The notes under the pieces: model-generated
Database searches by the model: none
The model's input: the letters and a program-made list of their open reading frames with translations, nothing else
Told to the model about the DNA's origin: nothing
Position numbers and translations under genes: made by a program
Assembly (NCBI GenBank): GCA_025453525.1
Contig: JALOQD010000004.1
Location: forward strand, 1-37,545
From: Myxococcota bacterium
GTDB lineage: Bacteria; Myxococcota_A; Polyangia; JAAYKL01
Direction of reading: 5' to 3'
Length of the DNA: 37,545 nucleotides
Shown here: positions 16,241 through 27,244 of the stretch, one piece after another
Numbering within the stretch: position 1 is the first letter of the stretch
How the letters are laid out: each line of letters opens with the position of its first letter

Positions 16241-17281
16241 TTATCCCTCGTTCGCGGCAGGAGGGTTCGGCGCAGGGGAGGGCAGCGCATCCAGGGCCGG
16301 CCCCACGAGTCCGCGCGCCAAGTAGATGAACCCGGCCAGCAAGAGGGATAGTCGATAAGGTTGGAACTGGTGCAGCCCCACCATGGCGACGAGCAATACT
16401 CCCAGACCCAAGCGGCGATCATCGGCGGAAACCTGTTTGCCCGAGAGCAGCGACACGCCGACGAGGGTCGTGAGCGCGGCGGAAACGACGTAGAGCGCCG
16501 GCGCAAACGCGAGGTTCAGAGACAGCCCCATGGCGCGGAAGGCCGCTAGCCCCAGCACGATCGGATCGCCGACGAGCACGACGGTGACAGCTCCCACACC
16601 GGCGACCAGCAGGCTCGCCAGCGCCGCTTTCCAGCTCGGCGCCTTCAAGTATCCAAGAAGACCATTTGGAAAGAGAAACGACAGCAACAGCAGCGGGGTC
16701 ACTAGGTACAAGGCCTGGGCGAGGCCAGCAGCGTGATGCGCGACTCGGCCGAGAACCGACTCTGGGGCGCTCACGGAAAACCCACCGGTGAACATCGCGA
16801 CGGCTTGGAGCAACGGTACGGTGCCTAGAAGCAAAGCCGCTCGCCTCTTCTGTCCGCCAATGCGATGCAGCGCAGTGAGCAGCATGAGGAGGCAGATTAG
16901 GATGACCACACCCAGGTAGCCGACTCGAACGAACAGCGCCTGAACCGGGCGAAAGATGGACACCGCGATGATCGGCAGAGCGAACGGCGAGGCAAATAGG
17001 AGCACGACTCTCGCTGGCAGAGCCGCGAACCGCTCGTCTGTGCACAAGCGCACAAGTCCCGTCGCTGCCAGCACCAAAGACAGAACCGCAACAGCCGTGG
17101 TCGCCACCTGGGTCGAGTCTGCCAGGTGCGCCAGGCTCCCACTCGCTCCGACGACTTGAAAGACACCGAACGTCGCAGCGCACCGACCCACGGCGAACTC
17201 CCAGAGAGTCACCGCGAGCAAGGACCACCCGGCCACCGATAGGTCGACAGAGGGCGCGGTTGTATCGATTCCGATTTTCAT
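16241..17281 (-). CDS. Polytopic membrane protein of unknown function
   Basis: 346 residues from the ATG at 17281. About nine hydrophobic helices fill most of the chain, with short charged loops (LCTDERFAALPAR, HRIGGQKRR, LSGKQVSADDRR). The C-terminus ends in a Pro-rich LPSPAPNPPAANEG. No transporter, channel or enzyme signature is visible, and I do not recognise the family. The start overlaps the stop of the upstream gene as ATGA (17278-17281), so the two proteins are probably made together and may form a complex. A longer N-terminus in the same frame (to 17410) would sit inside the upstream gene and has no support. Confidence 0.82.
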   Translation of the reverse strand: MKIGIDTTAPSVDLSVAGWSLLAVTLWEFAVGRCAATFGVFQVVGASGSLAHLADSTQVATTAVAVLSLVLAATGLVRLCTDERFAALPARVVLLFASPFALPIIAVSIFRPVQALFVRVGYLGVVILICLLMLLTALHRIGGQKRRAALLLGTVPLLQAVAMFTGGFSVSAPESVLGRVAHHAAGLAQALYLVTPLLLLSFLFPNGLLGYLKAPSWKAALASLLVAGVGAVTVVLVGDPIVLGLAAFRAMGLSLNLAFAPALYVVSAALTTLVGVSLLSGKQVSADDRRLGLGVLLVAMVGLHQFQPYRLSLLLAGFIYLARGLVGPALDALPSPAPNPPAANEG

Positions 17282-17976
17282 CGGTTCCGCCAAGCCTGCT
17301 GCCAGCGCCAGAGCTTGCGCCCGTTGAGACCGATGAAGGCGACAAAGAGCCCATAGACGGCCAGGACCCAGGTGTTGTCCGAGGGCACCTCTTCGTCGAG
17401 GAGCACCCATGCGTCGGAAGGGATATCCTCATCCCAACGAGTTTTGAAGAAGGCGAAGACCGAACGATAACGCGTGCCGAAGGGCAGCTTGTCGATCTGC
17501 ATCAGGCGACCTGTGAAATTCGAGGGCAACGTCGGCCGTATCTGCACCTCCCCCGAGTATTCCACCTTCAAGTCGCCTTCCCAGCGCACGAGTAGGCCTC
17601 GTTGTCCCGTCACTGGGAACATGCGGCGGACGTTGTCCTTCTTGAACCACCAGGTGCCGTCGGTGTACTGCACCATGCGATTGACCCTCGGCAGCCCCGA
17701 GAGCTCGACATACGAGTTGTGCTTCAGCTGGTGAAGGTCCAAGGCCGAAGCGTCCCCCAGGTCCACGGGCTCGGACGAAAAGCGCAAGAAGTAGCGCATG
17801 TCTGGCCAAAACCACACGAGGATGACAACCGAGGAAATGATGACCGCAGCGGTCATCACCGCGTACCATGGGCTTGGCACTGGCCCAGGCAATGCAAGGA
17901 GCTCCTCGTCGTAGTCGTCGCTCGTGCCGAGGCTGGGCGGTGTCATGGACTCTGGGTTGTGGGACGCGTCGTTCAT
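17278..17976 (-). CDS. Membrane protein with N- and C-terminal helices and a beta-rich outer domain
   Basis: 232 residues from the ATG at 17976, which follows a purine-rich stretch. The first 40 residues are acidic and disordered (SDDYDEELLALPGP), then a transmembrane helix (about 45-63, VMTAAVIISSVVILVWFW). The middle domain is outside, with VELSGLPRVNRMVQYTDG, GQRGLLVRWEGDLKVEY and LPFGTRYRSVFAFF. A second helix (about 203-222, VLAVYGLFVAFIGLNG) is followed by the basic end RKLWRWQQAWRNR. I do not recognise the family. It is translationally coupled to the polytopic protein downstream. The longer reading in this frame (to 18477) overlaps the divergent MaoC gene and is rejected. Confidence 0.8.
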   Translation of the reverse strand: MNDASHNPESMTPPSLGTSDDYDEELLALPGPVPSPWYAVMTAAVIISSVVILVWFWPDMRYFLRFSSEPVDLGDASALDLHQLKHNSYVELSGLPRVNRMVQYTDGTWWFKKDNVRRMFPVTGQRGLLVRWEGDLKVEYSGEVQIRPTLPSNFTGRLMQIDKLPFGTRYRSVFAFFKTRWDEDIPSDAWVLLDEEVPSDNTWVLAVYGLFVAFIGLNGRKLWRWQQAWRNR

Positions 17977-18096
17977 CTTTTCACTTTCTTCATCGTACTC
18001 GTTTACGCGTCGACATTTACGCGGATATACCACTGCCGGCGCTGCCTTGTCCAATGTGACTCCCTCGTGGTATGGCCCTTGCGATGGGCAGGACAG

Positions 18097-18149
18097 GTTC
18101 CTGGCCCAACGCCTACACAAACATTGCGACTGGCTGCAGGGCCAGGAAC
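18097..18149 (+). repeat. 11-bp perfect inverted repeat, leader hairpin before the MaoC gene
   Basis: GTTCCTGGCCC (18097-18107) and GGGCCAGGAAC (18139-18149) are perfect complements around a 31-nt loop. The GC-rich stem should be very stable. The GGGCCA part of the 3' arm can alternatively pair with TGGCCC at 18073-18078, so a switch between two hairpins is conceivable. It sits in the 209-nt divergent region, about 36 nt before the MaoC start. Confidence 0.55.
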
Positions 18150-18153
18150 ATGG

Positions 18154-18166
18154 GAGTGGTCCACTC
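18154..18166 (+). promoter_or_regulatory. 13-bp palindrome just upstream of the MaoC ribosome-binding site
   Basis: GAGTGGTCCACTC is a perfect palindrome around a central T. It begins 4 nt after the 3' arm of the larger inverted repeat and ends 6 nt before the GGGAGG ribosome-binding site. It could be a repressor operator or a small hairpin acting on translation. No regulator gene is adjacent. Confidence 0.4.
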
Positions 18167-18185
18167 ACCGAAGGGAGGCGCCTCA

Positions 18186-19034
18186 ATGCCGTTCGACCCG
18201 AGCTGCGTCGGCCGCAGTACAGAGCCGTTCGTTCACGACTACAACTGGCGCGACGTGGCTCTTTACGCCCTCGGCGTGGGCGCCAGCATCGACGACCTCG
18301 AGCTCCTGCTCGACGACCCGGCACCCCTGGTGCTGCCCACATACGCCGTTGCACCCGCATTTCCTCCGGTGCAAGCGCTTCTTCACAGCTCCGGGGCCAA
18401 CCTCGTGACGCTCTTGCATAGCGGACAACGCACCGAGCTCTTGCGGCCCATTCCGCCAGCGGGACGAGCCCTGACAACCGGACGGATCTCCGGTGCCTGG
18501 GACATGAAGATAGGCGCCCTCGTCTTCATCGACACGGAAACGCAAATAGGCGGCGAGCTCGTGGCTCGCACCACCTGGCAATTGCTTCTGCGCGGCGAGG
18601 GCGGTTTTGGCGGCGAGCGTCCCCCAAAGCTTCTGCGGACGCGACCCAAGGAAGGCTCGTCGCCTGCCTTCAGGGTCGAAGTGCCAACAGGCGACAATCA
18701 GGCATTGCTCTATCGTTTGTCCGGAGATTTGAACCCCATCCATTCTCACCCCGAAGTCGCGGCCAAGGCGGGGTTCGAGCGGCCCATTCTCCACGGCTTG
18801 TGCTTCTATGGCATCGCCGCTCGCGTGGCCATCAAGGCGATGGCGGCGGGAGATCCGGCTCGTCTAAAATCGTTTGAGGCGAGGTTCAATAAAACCGTGC
18901 ACCCCGGTCAGACTCTCATCGTGGAGGGCTACACCCTCGAAGAGGAGGGACAGCTCGCGATGACCGTGACCATTGCCGGCACTTCCGAGCAGGCCATCGC
19001 GAATGCCTTGCTGGAGCTTCGGCCTGGCCAATAG
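18186..19034 (+). CDS. MaoC-type (R)-specific enoyl-CoA hydratase / dehydratase
   Basis: 282 residues from the ATG at 18186, which has GGGAGG 9 nt before it. The C-terminal half is a hot-dog domain with the hydratase-2 signature YRLSGDLNPIHSHPEVA followed by FERPILHGLC; Asp181 and His186 are the expected catalytic pair. The N-terminal half is a second, degenerate hot-dog domain, the two-domain layout of eukaryotic-type hydratase 2 and of MaoC proteins in fatty acid or polyketide metabolism. It should hydrate trans-2-enoyl-CoA to (R)-3-hydroxyacyl-CoA. No other lipid gene is close, so the physiological substrate is open. Two inverted repeats in its leader suggest regulation. Confidence 0.92.
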   Translation: MPFDPSCVGRSTEPFVHDYNWRDVALYALGVGASIDDLELLLDDPAPLVLPTYAVAPAFPPVQALLHSSGANLVTLLHSGQRTELLRPIPPAGRALTTGRISGAWDMKIGALVFIDTETQIGGELVARTTWQLLLRGEGGFGGERPPKLLRTRPKEGSSPAFRVEVPTGDNQALLYRLSGDLNPIHSHPEVAAKAGFERPILHGLCFYGIAARVAIKAMAAGDPARLKSFEARFNKTVHPGQTLIVEGYTLEEEGQLAMTVTIAGTSEQAIANALLELRPGQ

Positions 19035-19090
19035 CTCTGGCCCGCGCTAAGGTAGCCGCTTGCCAGTTTCGGCAAGGAGGGTCTCGACTC

Positions 19091-20233
19091 ATGCAGCACC
19101 CAGTGACATTTGCCGACCTGTCGCCACAGCTCTCGAAAATTTTGAGCCCTGGCGCGCCTGCGCCCATCAAGCTCATGGCCGCGGACGGCATGGCGCCACT
19201 GCCCACTGGAGATCTGCTGATCGCTTTATACGCGCTCGCCTACGACGCAGATGAGAAGGTCTCGCACAAAGCGCGGGCCACGGTGGGCAATCTCCCCGAG
19301 TCCGTGCTCGGCGGCGCCTTGGAGCAGGTAACACGACAGGAGGTCCTCGACGGACTGGCCCCTCTGCTCGCCGGCCGACCAACGATGTTGCACAAGGTTC
19401 TGCTCAACAAATCACTGGCTGACGAGACCGCAGTGATGATAGCCCGCTCGTGCAACAGCGAAGACACCTTGGAGATGATCGCGGCCAACGAGACGCGCAT
19501 GCTCGCCTGTCCAGCCATCATAGAAGCGCTCTACCACAACAAAAAGGCGAGAATGTCCACAGTGGACCGGGCCGTGGAGCTGGCGGTGCGCGCCGGGATC
19601 GAGCTCCTCGGCATCCCGAGCTTCGAGCAAATCAAAGCCGCCCTCACCGGCGGAACCGCTCCGAGCGAGGCTGGTCCCGAGCCCGCTTTGGTGGACGACG
19701 AGCTCCACGCTTCTCTGCTCGAGGAAGCAGCCGAGGAAATCGACGAAGCGACCGTTTCGGCGATCCTCGAGTCCAACTCGACCGAGCAGCCCATCGAGAC
19801 CCCAGAAGAGACCCAAAAAAAGGTCGAATCTTTGATGAAGACCCTGTCCAAGCTCAACATCTGTTCCAAAATCCGTTTGGCCACTCTCGGCAACGCCAGC
19901 CAGCGCGCCATGCTCATCCGTGACAGCAACAAACTGGTGATCATGGCCGTGGTTCAGTCTCCTGGCATCCGCGACTCCGAGGTGATGCTCTATTCGCGCT
20001 ATCGCACACTCCCCGAGGATGCTGTGCGATTCATCGCTCGTAATCGAGAGTGGACCAAGCACTACACGGTGAAACTCAACCTCGCACAGAACCCGCGTAC
20101 GCCCCTCGAGTTCGCACTGCGTTTTTTGCCCCATCTGCGCGCCAACGATCTCCGTGCCATCGAGCGCGACAAGAACGTCTCTGGCGCAGTGGCCAAGGCC
20201 GCCAAAGAACTGCGAAGCAAGCGCTCCAACTAG
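19091..20233 (+). CDS. Conserved helical-repeat protein of unknown function
   Basis: 380 residues, no signal peptide, probably cytoplasmic. The first 190 residues look like HEAT-type helical repeats (DLLIALYALAYDADEKVSHKA, LLAGRPTMLHKVLLNKS, LEMIAANETRMLACPAII). An acidic linker (about 195-255) separates them from a second helical region (about 258-380, LSKLNICSKIRLATLGNASQ, then HLRANDLRAIERDKNVS). I recognise no enzymatic motif. An AAGGAGGGTC ribosome-binding site lies upstream of the ATG. It is 56 nt after the MaoC gene and 23 nt before the rRNA methyltransferase gene, so it is likely part of the same transcript. A link to RNA or ribosomes is only a guess from position. Confidence 0.85.
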   Translation: MQHPVTFADLSPQLSKILSPGAPAPIKLMAADGMAPLPTGDLLIALYALAYDADEKVSHKARATVGNLPESVLGGALEQVTRQEVLDGLAPLLAGRPTMLHKVLLNKSLADETAVMIARSCNSEDTLEMIAANETRMLACPAIIEALYHNKKARMSTVDRAVELAVRAGIELLGIPSFEQIKAALTGGTAPSEAGPEPALVDDELHASLLEEAAEEIDEATVSAILESNSTEQPIETPEETQKKVESLMKTLSKLNICSKIRLATLGNASQRAMLIRDSNKLVIMAVVQSPGIRDSEVMLYSRYRTLPEDAVRFIARNREWTKHYTVKLNLAQNPRTPLEFALRFLPHLRANDLRAIERDKNVSGAVAKAAKELRSKRSN

Positions 20234-20256
20234 TACCCCCACGAAAAAAGAGACCC

Positions 20257-21426
20257 ATGAGCACGAGTCCCACAGTCGTAAAACGATCGCCCAAGCAGCA
20301 GCCCCTGCGACTGCACTGTCCCACCGGAGTGGGTCTAGAGCAGGTGCTGGCCGCAGAACTGCGCCGTTGCGGCGCGACTTCGGTCGTACCAGGCAATCGC
20401 GGTGTGTCCTTTTCCGGTGATCTGTCCACGGTGTACCGCGCCAACCTGTGGTGCCGCACTGCCCATCGTGTGCTTATGGAGATCGCGACGTTTCCAGCTG
20501 GCGGTCGAGAGGCCCTTTATGAAGGCGCCAAGCGCGTTCAATGGGAAGACTACATCTCCTTGTCTCAGACCTTGGCCGTGGACGCGGTGGCGGGCAATAG
20601 CGGCCTGGACCATACCCAGTTCATCTCCCGCGTGGTCAAGGACGCCATCGTCGACCGCTTTCGAGAGAAACGCGGCCGCAGACCCGACGTGGATCCACGC
20701 AACCCCACGGTGCGCATCAACGCCCACATCGTGAGTGACCTTTGCACCTTGAGCATCGACACCTCGGGAGAACGATTGCACCGGCGCGGCTATCGACCGG
20801 ATTTCGGCACGCCCGCGCCGCTCAAGGAGACCCTGGCGGCGGGCATTCTGCTCCTGTCCGGGTACGACGGCACGCAGCCGCTCATCGACCCCATGTGCGG
20901 CTCGGGCACGCTGCTCGTCGAAGCGGCTCTCATCGCCCGGAATATCGCGCCAGGCCTACTCGGCCGGAGGTTCGCGTTCATGGGCCATCTGTCATTCGAT
21001 CGGCCGTTGTGGCTCGCCCACATTGACGAAGCCCGGGAGCAAATCAGCCCGGACGCGGGCGAGGCCATCTCGGGGGCCGACGTCGATGAGACCGCCGTTC
21101 GCGCAGCTTCCGCCGCTGTACAAGGGGCAGGCGTTGACGATCTCGTCAGATTGCGCCGCGCCGATGCTGCCGATTTGGCAGGGCGAGAAGGCGGTATACT
21201 GGTCGCCAATCCGCCCTATGGCGAGCGATTGGGAGAGCTCGACAAGCTGGCCAAGACGTACACCGCTTTGGGAGACGCGCTCAAGCGACGGTGCCGCGGG
21301 ATGACCGCTCACCTTCTCGTGGGCTCCAAGTTTCTCGCCGGCAAGATCGGACTGCACCCCAAGAGCCGCGAGGTTCTGTGGAACGGCGGGATCGAGTGCC
21401 GACTTCTCCACTATGATTTGTACTGA
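20257..21426 (+). CDS. THUMP-domain class I SAM-dependent RNA methyltransferase, RlmL-like
   Basis: 389 residues from the ATG at 20257; an upstream start in the same frame would lie inside the preceding gene. An N-terminal ferredoxin-like/THUMP region (about 15-165) is followed by GERLHRRGYRPDFGTPAPLKE, the linker typical of the RlmL/RlmK-N family. The Rossmann methyltransferase domain has DPMCGSGTLLVEAA (motif I, 211-224), an acidic motif GADVDETAV and the catalytic NPPYGERL (motif IV, near 320), which marks N2-guanine or N6-adenine transfer. It probably methylates 23S rRNA G2445 or a related guanine. It lacks the second RlmK half of the E. coli fused enzyme. It ends 12 nt from the converging propeller gene. 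Confidence 0.92.
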   Translation: MSTSPTVVKRSPKQQPLRLHCPTGVGLEQVLAAELRRCGATSVVPGNRGVSFSGDLSTVYRANLWCRTAHRVLMEIATFPAGGREALYEGAKRVQWEDYISLSQTLAVDAVAGNSGLDHTQFISRVVKDAIVDRFREKRGRRPDVDPRNPTVRINAHIVSDLCTLSIDTSGERLHRRGYRPDFGTPAPLKETLAAGILLLSGYDGTQPLIDPMCGSGTLLVEAALIARNIAPGLLGRRFAFMGHLSFDRPLWLAHIDEAREQISPDAGEAISGADVDETAVRAASAAVQGAGVDDLVRLRRADAADLAGREGGILVANPPYGERLGELDKLAKTYTALGDALKRRCRGMTAHLLVGSKFLAGKIGLHPKSREVLWNGGIECRLLHYDLY

Positions 21427-21438
21427 AGCTTTTTGGTT

Positions 21439-22718
21439 TCAGTCGCGAAACGCATAGACGCGCTTGTCGTCGCTGCCGATATAAAGCGTCCCGTCTGGTC
21501 CGAGAACCGCGCCGCTGTCTACCTGATCGCCGGTTTCGTAGCGCCACGACAGCTTTCCGTCCTGAGTCAGCGAATAGATGAAATGGTCGCGACCGCCGAA
21601 ATAGATGGTGCCGTCCTTGTCGACAGCAGCCCCGCCCTGGATGCCATAGAAGTCACCCTGTCCTGGCTCGATGGCGAACCTCCACCGCTCTTGCCCTGTG
21701 CGAGCGTCTACGGCCACGAGGGCTGGCACGGGTCCAGAAGTGGGGGCGAGCACGGCGCCGTCGTGGGTCAGGCTTAGGGGCGCGCGGATCGCACCGCCCA
21801 AGATGACTTCGAATCGCAGAGCTCCGCCTGGTGCTACGGCCCGCAACTTGCCGTCGTCTGAGCCGAAGAACACCGTGCCGTCATCGCCCACCACAGGCGA
21901 GCTATCGTTGTCTCCGTCCGTGGTCACGGTCCACAGGGGCTTGCCCGTTTTGGGCAGGGCAAAGAAGTAGCGGCCCTGAGTGCCGAAGTACAACGTACCG
22001 TCATCGGCCATGGCCGGGCTCGAGAAGATCTTGTCCTTGCTCGTACCTGCGAGAAAGGACAAGGCGATGTCGCCATGTGGAGACAAGCCGAGAAACAGGT
22101 TGTGACAACCGAAGTACACCGTGCCGTCGGGGCCAATGACCGGTGAGGTGTCCACATCGTAGCGACCTGCGGGCTCCTTGGTTTTGGTTGCCTCCTCGGG
22201 CCGGGTGGAGAAGGTCCATTTCTTCGCGCCATCGCTGGAAAGGGCAATGATCTTGTCCTCGTCGGTGCCGACGTAAATGCTGCCGTCCTTGGCCACAGCC
22301 GGCGTGGTCCAAACCTTGCCACCCGTGTCGTAGGACCACAACTCGCGTCCGTCTTTGCCCACTGCGTAGAGCTTGTGGTCGTGGGAGACCACGTACACGG
22401 CATCGCCCTGTGACAACGCGACGTCCGCGTAGACGCGATCGCCGGTGCGGAATACCCACGCGAGCTTGGGCGATCGCGGACCGCGCACGAAGGAGCGCCC
22501 TGTGTGGCGGGCGTCGCCTCGGAAGGCCGACCAGGTTCGCGCTTCGTCCCTCTTCGGAGCAGTCGTCGCCGAAGCGCTCGGCTCGGCCTGCCTCGCAGTA
22601 TCTGGGGCCGGTGGCGCCGCTATTGGCTCATTCGGTCCACACGAGGCGAGGCTGCTAAACGCTGTCAAGATCGTCCACATAAGGCTCGTAGACAAGACGC
22701 TCACTTTCCGACGAGTGC

Positions 22719-22722
<4 letters not shown>
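21439..22722 (-). CDS. PQQ-like beta-propeller lipoprotein (BamB-like fold)
   Basis: 427 residues. A lipoprotein signal ends in LASC with Cys28 as the lipid site, followed by a Pro/Ala/Ser-rich linker. The rest is a series of at least seven propeller blades of the PQQ_2/PQQ_3 type: repeated units such as DGSIYVGTDEDKIIAL, DGTVYFGCHNLF, DGTLYFGTQGRYFFAL, DGTVFFGSDDGKLRAV and DGTLYIGSDDKRVYAF, each followed by a Lys/Arg-Trp strand. It could be an outer membrane scaffold like BamB, but the Gly-Ser-Asp unit is common in many exported propellers. Its ATG overlaps the stop of the TPR gene as ATGA, so the two are coupled. Confidence 0.9.
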
Positions 22723-25631
<2,909 letters not shown>

Positions 25632-25993
25632 TTTTTATTCTTCCATCTACCCATAACTGCTCGCGCTTGCGCATTGAACGGGGCCTCTTGACAGCTCCTT
25701 GGGGCCGCCAGGCCAAACCAGGGCCTCGCGCTGCATCGCGAGGTCGAAATTAATGTATGAGATCAACGAGAAAGGCGTCAAGGAGGGAAGCTGCGCAGGG
25801 GACTGGGAATCGACCGCGGGCAGAGTGGAGATAGGGGCATTTGCTTGGCATCTCGATGCCCTAGAGGATTCCAGCCTGAAGAGTCCCCAGGCAAAAAAAA
25901 TTGTGCCTCTTTTCGCTTTTGCCCACAGACAGGGCTGGACAACAGGAGAAAGCGCAAAAAACAGAGGGCATGCGGGAGCCGCGTGGAAGCCAA
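25632..25993. other. 362-nt region without a supported gene; contains a 7-bp hairpin
   Basis: This lies between the Roadblock gene stop and the start of the TPR gene, both on the minus strand. It must hold the TPR gene's leader and promoter, but I see no strong -35/-10 pair. A perfect hairpin CCTCGCG-CTGCAT-CGCGAGG sits at 25724-25743. A run of eight A (about 25891-25898) is on the plus strand. Short open frames on both strands have no ribosome-binding site and no recognisable domain, and one overlaps the Roadblock gene. Confidence 0.5.
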
Positions 25994-26350
25994 CTAAAAG
26001 AGCTCAGAGCGCAGGGCCGGGGCAAGGGTGCGCAGCACGTATCGGGCCTTGCCGATGCTGCCACCCTTGTCCAGGGTGAGGGCCACGAAGTACTGCTCGC
26101 TGACGACCCGCAGCACGGCCGCGAGCCGGTCTGTCCGTAGCAGGACTTCCTCGGCGCTTCCTGCCTCGAGCTGCTCTGCTGTCTTGCGCACCTCGCGCAT
26201 CACCACAGAAAACTCCATACCCGCGGTTTCAATTTCGACCTCCTTGGGTTCACCGTAGGAGTCCACGGGAATGCCGTCGAAGCCCATGATAATGATGGCC
26301 GAGGCGCCTGGAACACTGCGGACAGCGTCTTCCAATCTATTTCCGAACAT
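25994..26350 (-). CDS. Roadblock/LC7-domain protein (MglB-like)
   Basis: 118 residues, a single Roadblock/LC7 domain: helix LEDAVRSVPGASAIIIMGFDGIPVDS, a central strand VEIETAGMEFSVVMREV, and a last part LRVVSEQYFVALTLDKGG...ARYVLRTLAPAL. Such proteins bind Ras-like GTPases; MglB, the GTPase-activating partner of MglA, sets polarity in myxobacteria. No MglA-type GTPase gene is next to it, so it is an orphan here. A purine-rich GGAAGAGG site precedes the ATG. It follows the SPOR gene by 60 nt on the same strand. Confidence 0.9.
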   Translation of the reverse strand: MFGNRLEDAVRSVPGASAIIIMGFDGIPVDSYGEPKEVEIETAGMEFSVVMREVRKTAEQLEAGSAEEVLLRTDRLAAVLRVVSEQYFVALTLDKGGSIGKARYVLRTLAPALRSELF

Positions 26351-26410
26351 GTGCCTCTTCCTCTCCCTTTTTGGGCTCTGCAGTCGAGCCCCATAGGTTT
26401 GCCGCGGGGC

Positions 26411-27106
26411 CTATCCTCTTTTGGGCGCACGCCCGGACTGCGTCAAGTTGGTCGCACCACGAGCTGCTCCCTCGGTCTTCTTTTTGACCACAAAAGCCGG
26501 AATGCGCACTTTCTCCTCAAACGCCACCTTGGATGTCCAGGCCTCTTTTTTTGTTTCGTACGGACCAACCCGAACGCGATACCATCTGCCGCCGCGGTCT
26601 GGCATATTGACGGTCACGAGGAACGCGCGATAGCCTGCTCGCTCTAGCCGTTTTACCATGTCCGAGGCTTCATCGGCTCGTTGAAATGAACCCACCTGCA
26701 GAGTGTATACGCCCGGCTCATCCCCTGGAACCTCTTCCAACAACGCCGGTTCTTCTCCGCGGGCGCGAACTGGCCCTGGCTCAATGCCCACGGCACTGGC
26801 TGGTGAGGGCATTTCGCCAGCCTTGAGCCCCAGAGGCGGTGTCTGGGTCGCAGAGGCCAATGTTTCGTGAAAAGACAGAGGAGCCGCTGGTCGCTCTGGC
26901 AATGGTGGTTCCTTGGCTTCGGCGTCAAGGGCCGCGAGCGGATCCCGGCTCGGGCAAACAGGCGCCTCACCTCGACGACTCCCCACCAAGAGGCCCAAGG
27001 CGAAAACCAAGGCTATGAGCGCTGCAGAGCCACCGATGAGGAGTGACAGATACCGAGAATGAATCTCAATGGTTTCTCGTTTCGTATATCGCGACAAATC
27101 CTGCAT
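26411..27106 (-). CDS. SPOR-domain membrane protein
   Basis: 231 residues from the ATG at 27106, chosen because GGAGAGG lies 3-6 nt before it; an in-frame ATG at 27118 overlaps that site. A short basic N-terminus is followed by one transmembrane helix (about 23-45, LIGGSAALIALVFALGLLVG). A Pro/Glu-rich periplasmic linker leads to a SPOR domain (about 138-220, YTLQVGSFQRADEASDMVKRL, then WYRVRVGPYETKKEA), which binds denuded septal peptidoglycan. It ends in a Lys-rich tail. It is probably a cell-division accessory protein like FtsN or DamX, though the exact one cannot be named. Confidence 0.9.
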   Translation of the reverse strand: MQDLSRYTKRETIEIHSRYLSLLIGGSAALIALVFALGLLVGSRRGEAPVCPSRDPLAALDAEAKEPPLPERPAAPLSFHETLASATQTPPLGLKAGEMPSPASAVGIEPGPVRARGEEPALLEEVPGDEPGVYTLQVGSFQRADEASDMVKRLERAGYRAFLVTVNMPDRGGRWYRVRVGPYETKKEAWTSKVAFEEKVRIPAFVVKKKTEGAARGATNLTQSGRAPKRG

Positions 27107-27136
27107 GCACCTCTCCATATGCTACATGTAGGTTAG

Positions 27137-27165
27137 TGTATACACAGTATGGCGTTACGAATCAA
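27137..27165 (-). promoter_or_regulatory. Sigma70-type promoter for the SPOR-domain gene
   Basis: On the minus strand TTGATT (complement of 27160-27165, 4/6) is followed after 17 nt by TATACA (complement of 27137-27142, 4/6), about 30 nt before the ATG at 27106. It suggests separate transcription from the preceding HEAT gene. A GCTCT/AGAGC hairpin just upstream (27170-27185) may separate the two units. Confidence 0.45.
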
Positions 27166-27244
27166 GTTTTCGCTCTGAAAAAGAGCTGCGGTGGTCTCGC
27201 GGCAGCGGCCGTGAACGTTTGGAACAAAAAGCCAGAGGAAGGCG

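Noticed and set aside
18072-18185. Upstream in-frame start for the MaoC gene
   Set aside because: It lacks a ribosome-binding site and would translate through the leader hairpins, whereas the ATG at 18186 has GGGAGG at a good distance.
17977-18477. N-terminal extension of the minus-strand two-helix protein
   Set aside because: The extension is Arg/Cys-rich, has no ribosome-binding site and overlaps the divergent MaoC gene, whose start is well supported.
25778-25993. Minus-strand 71-codon frame with a signal-peptide-like start
   Set aside because: Composition is Pro/Ser/Leu-rich without conserved pattern, no ribosome-binding site, and it starts directly at the Roadblock stop.
25699-26079. 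126-codon plus-strand frame in the gap upstream of the TPR gene
   Set aside because: No ribosome-binding site, no domain, Cys/Gly-rich random-looking end, and it overlaps the well-supported Roadblock gene.
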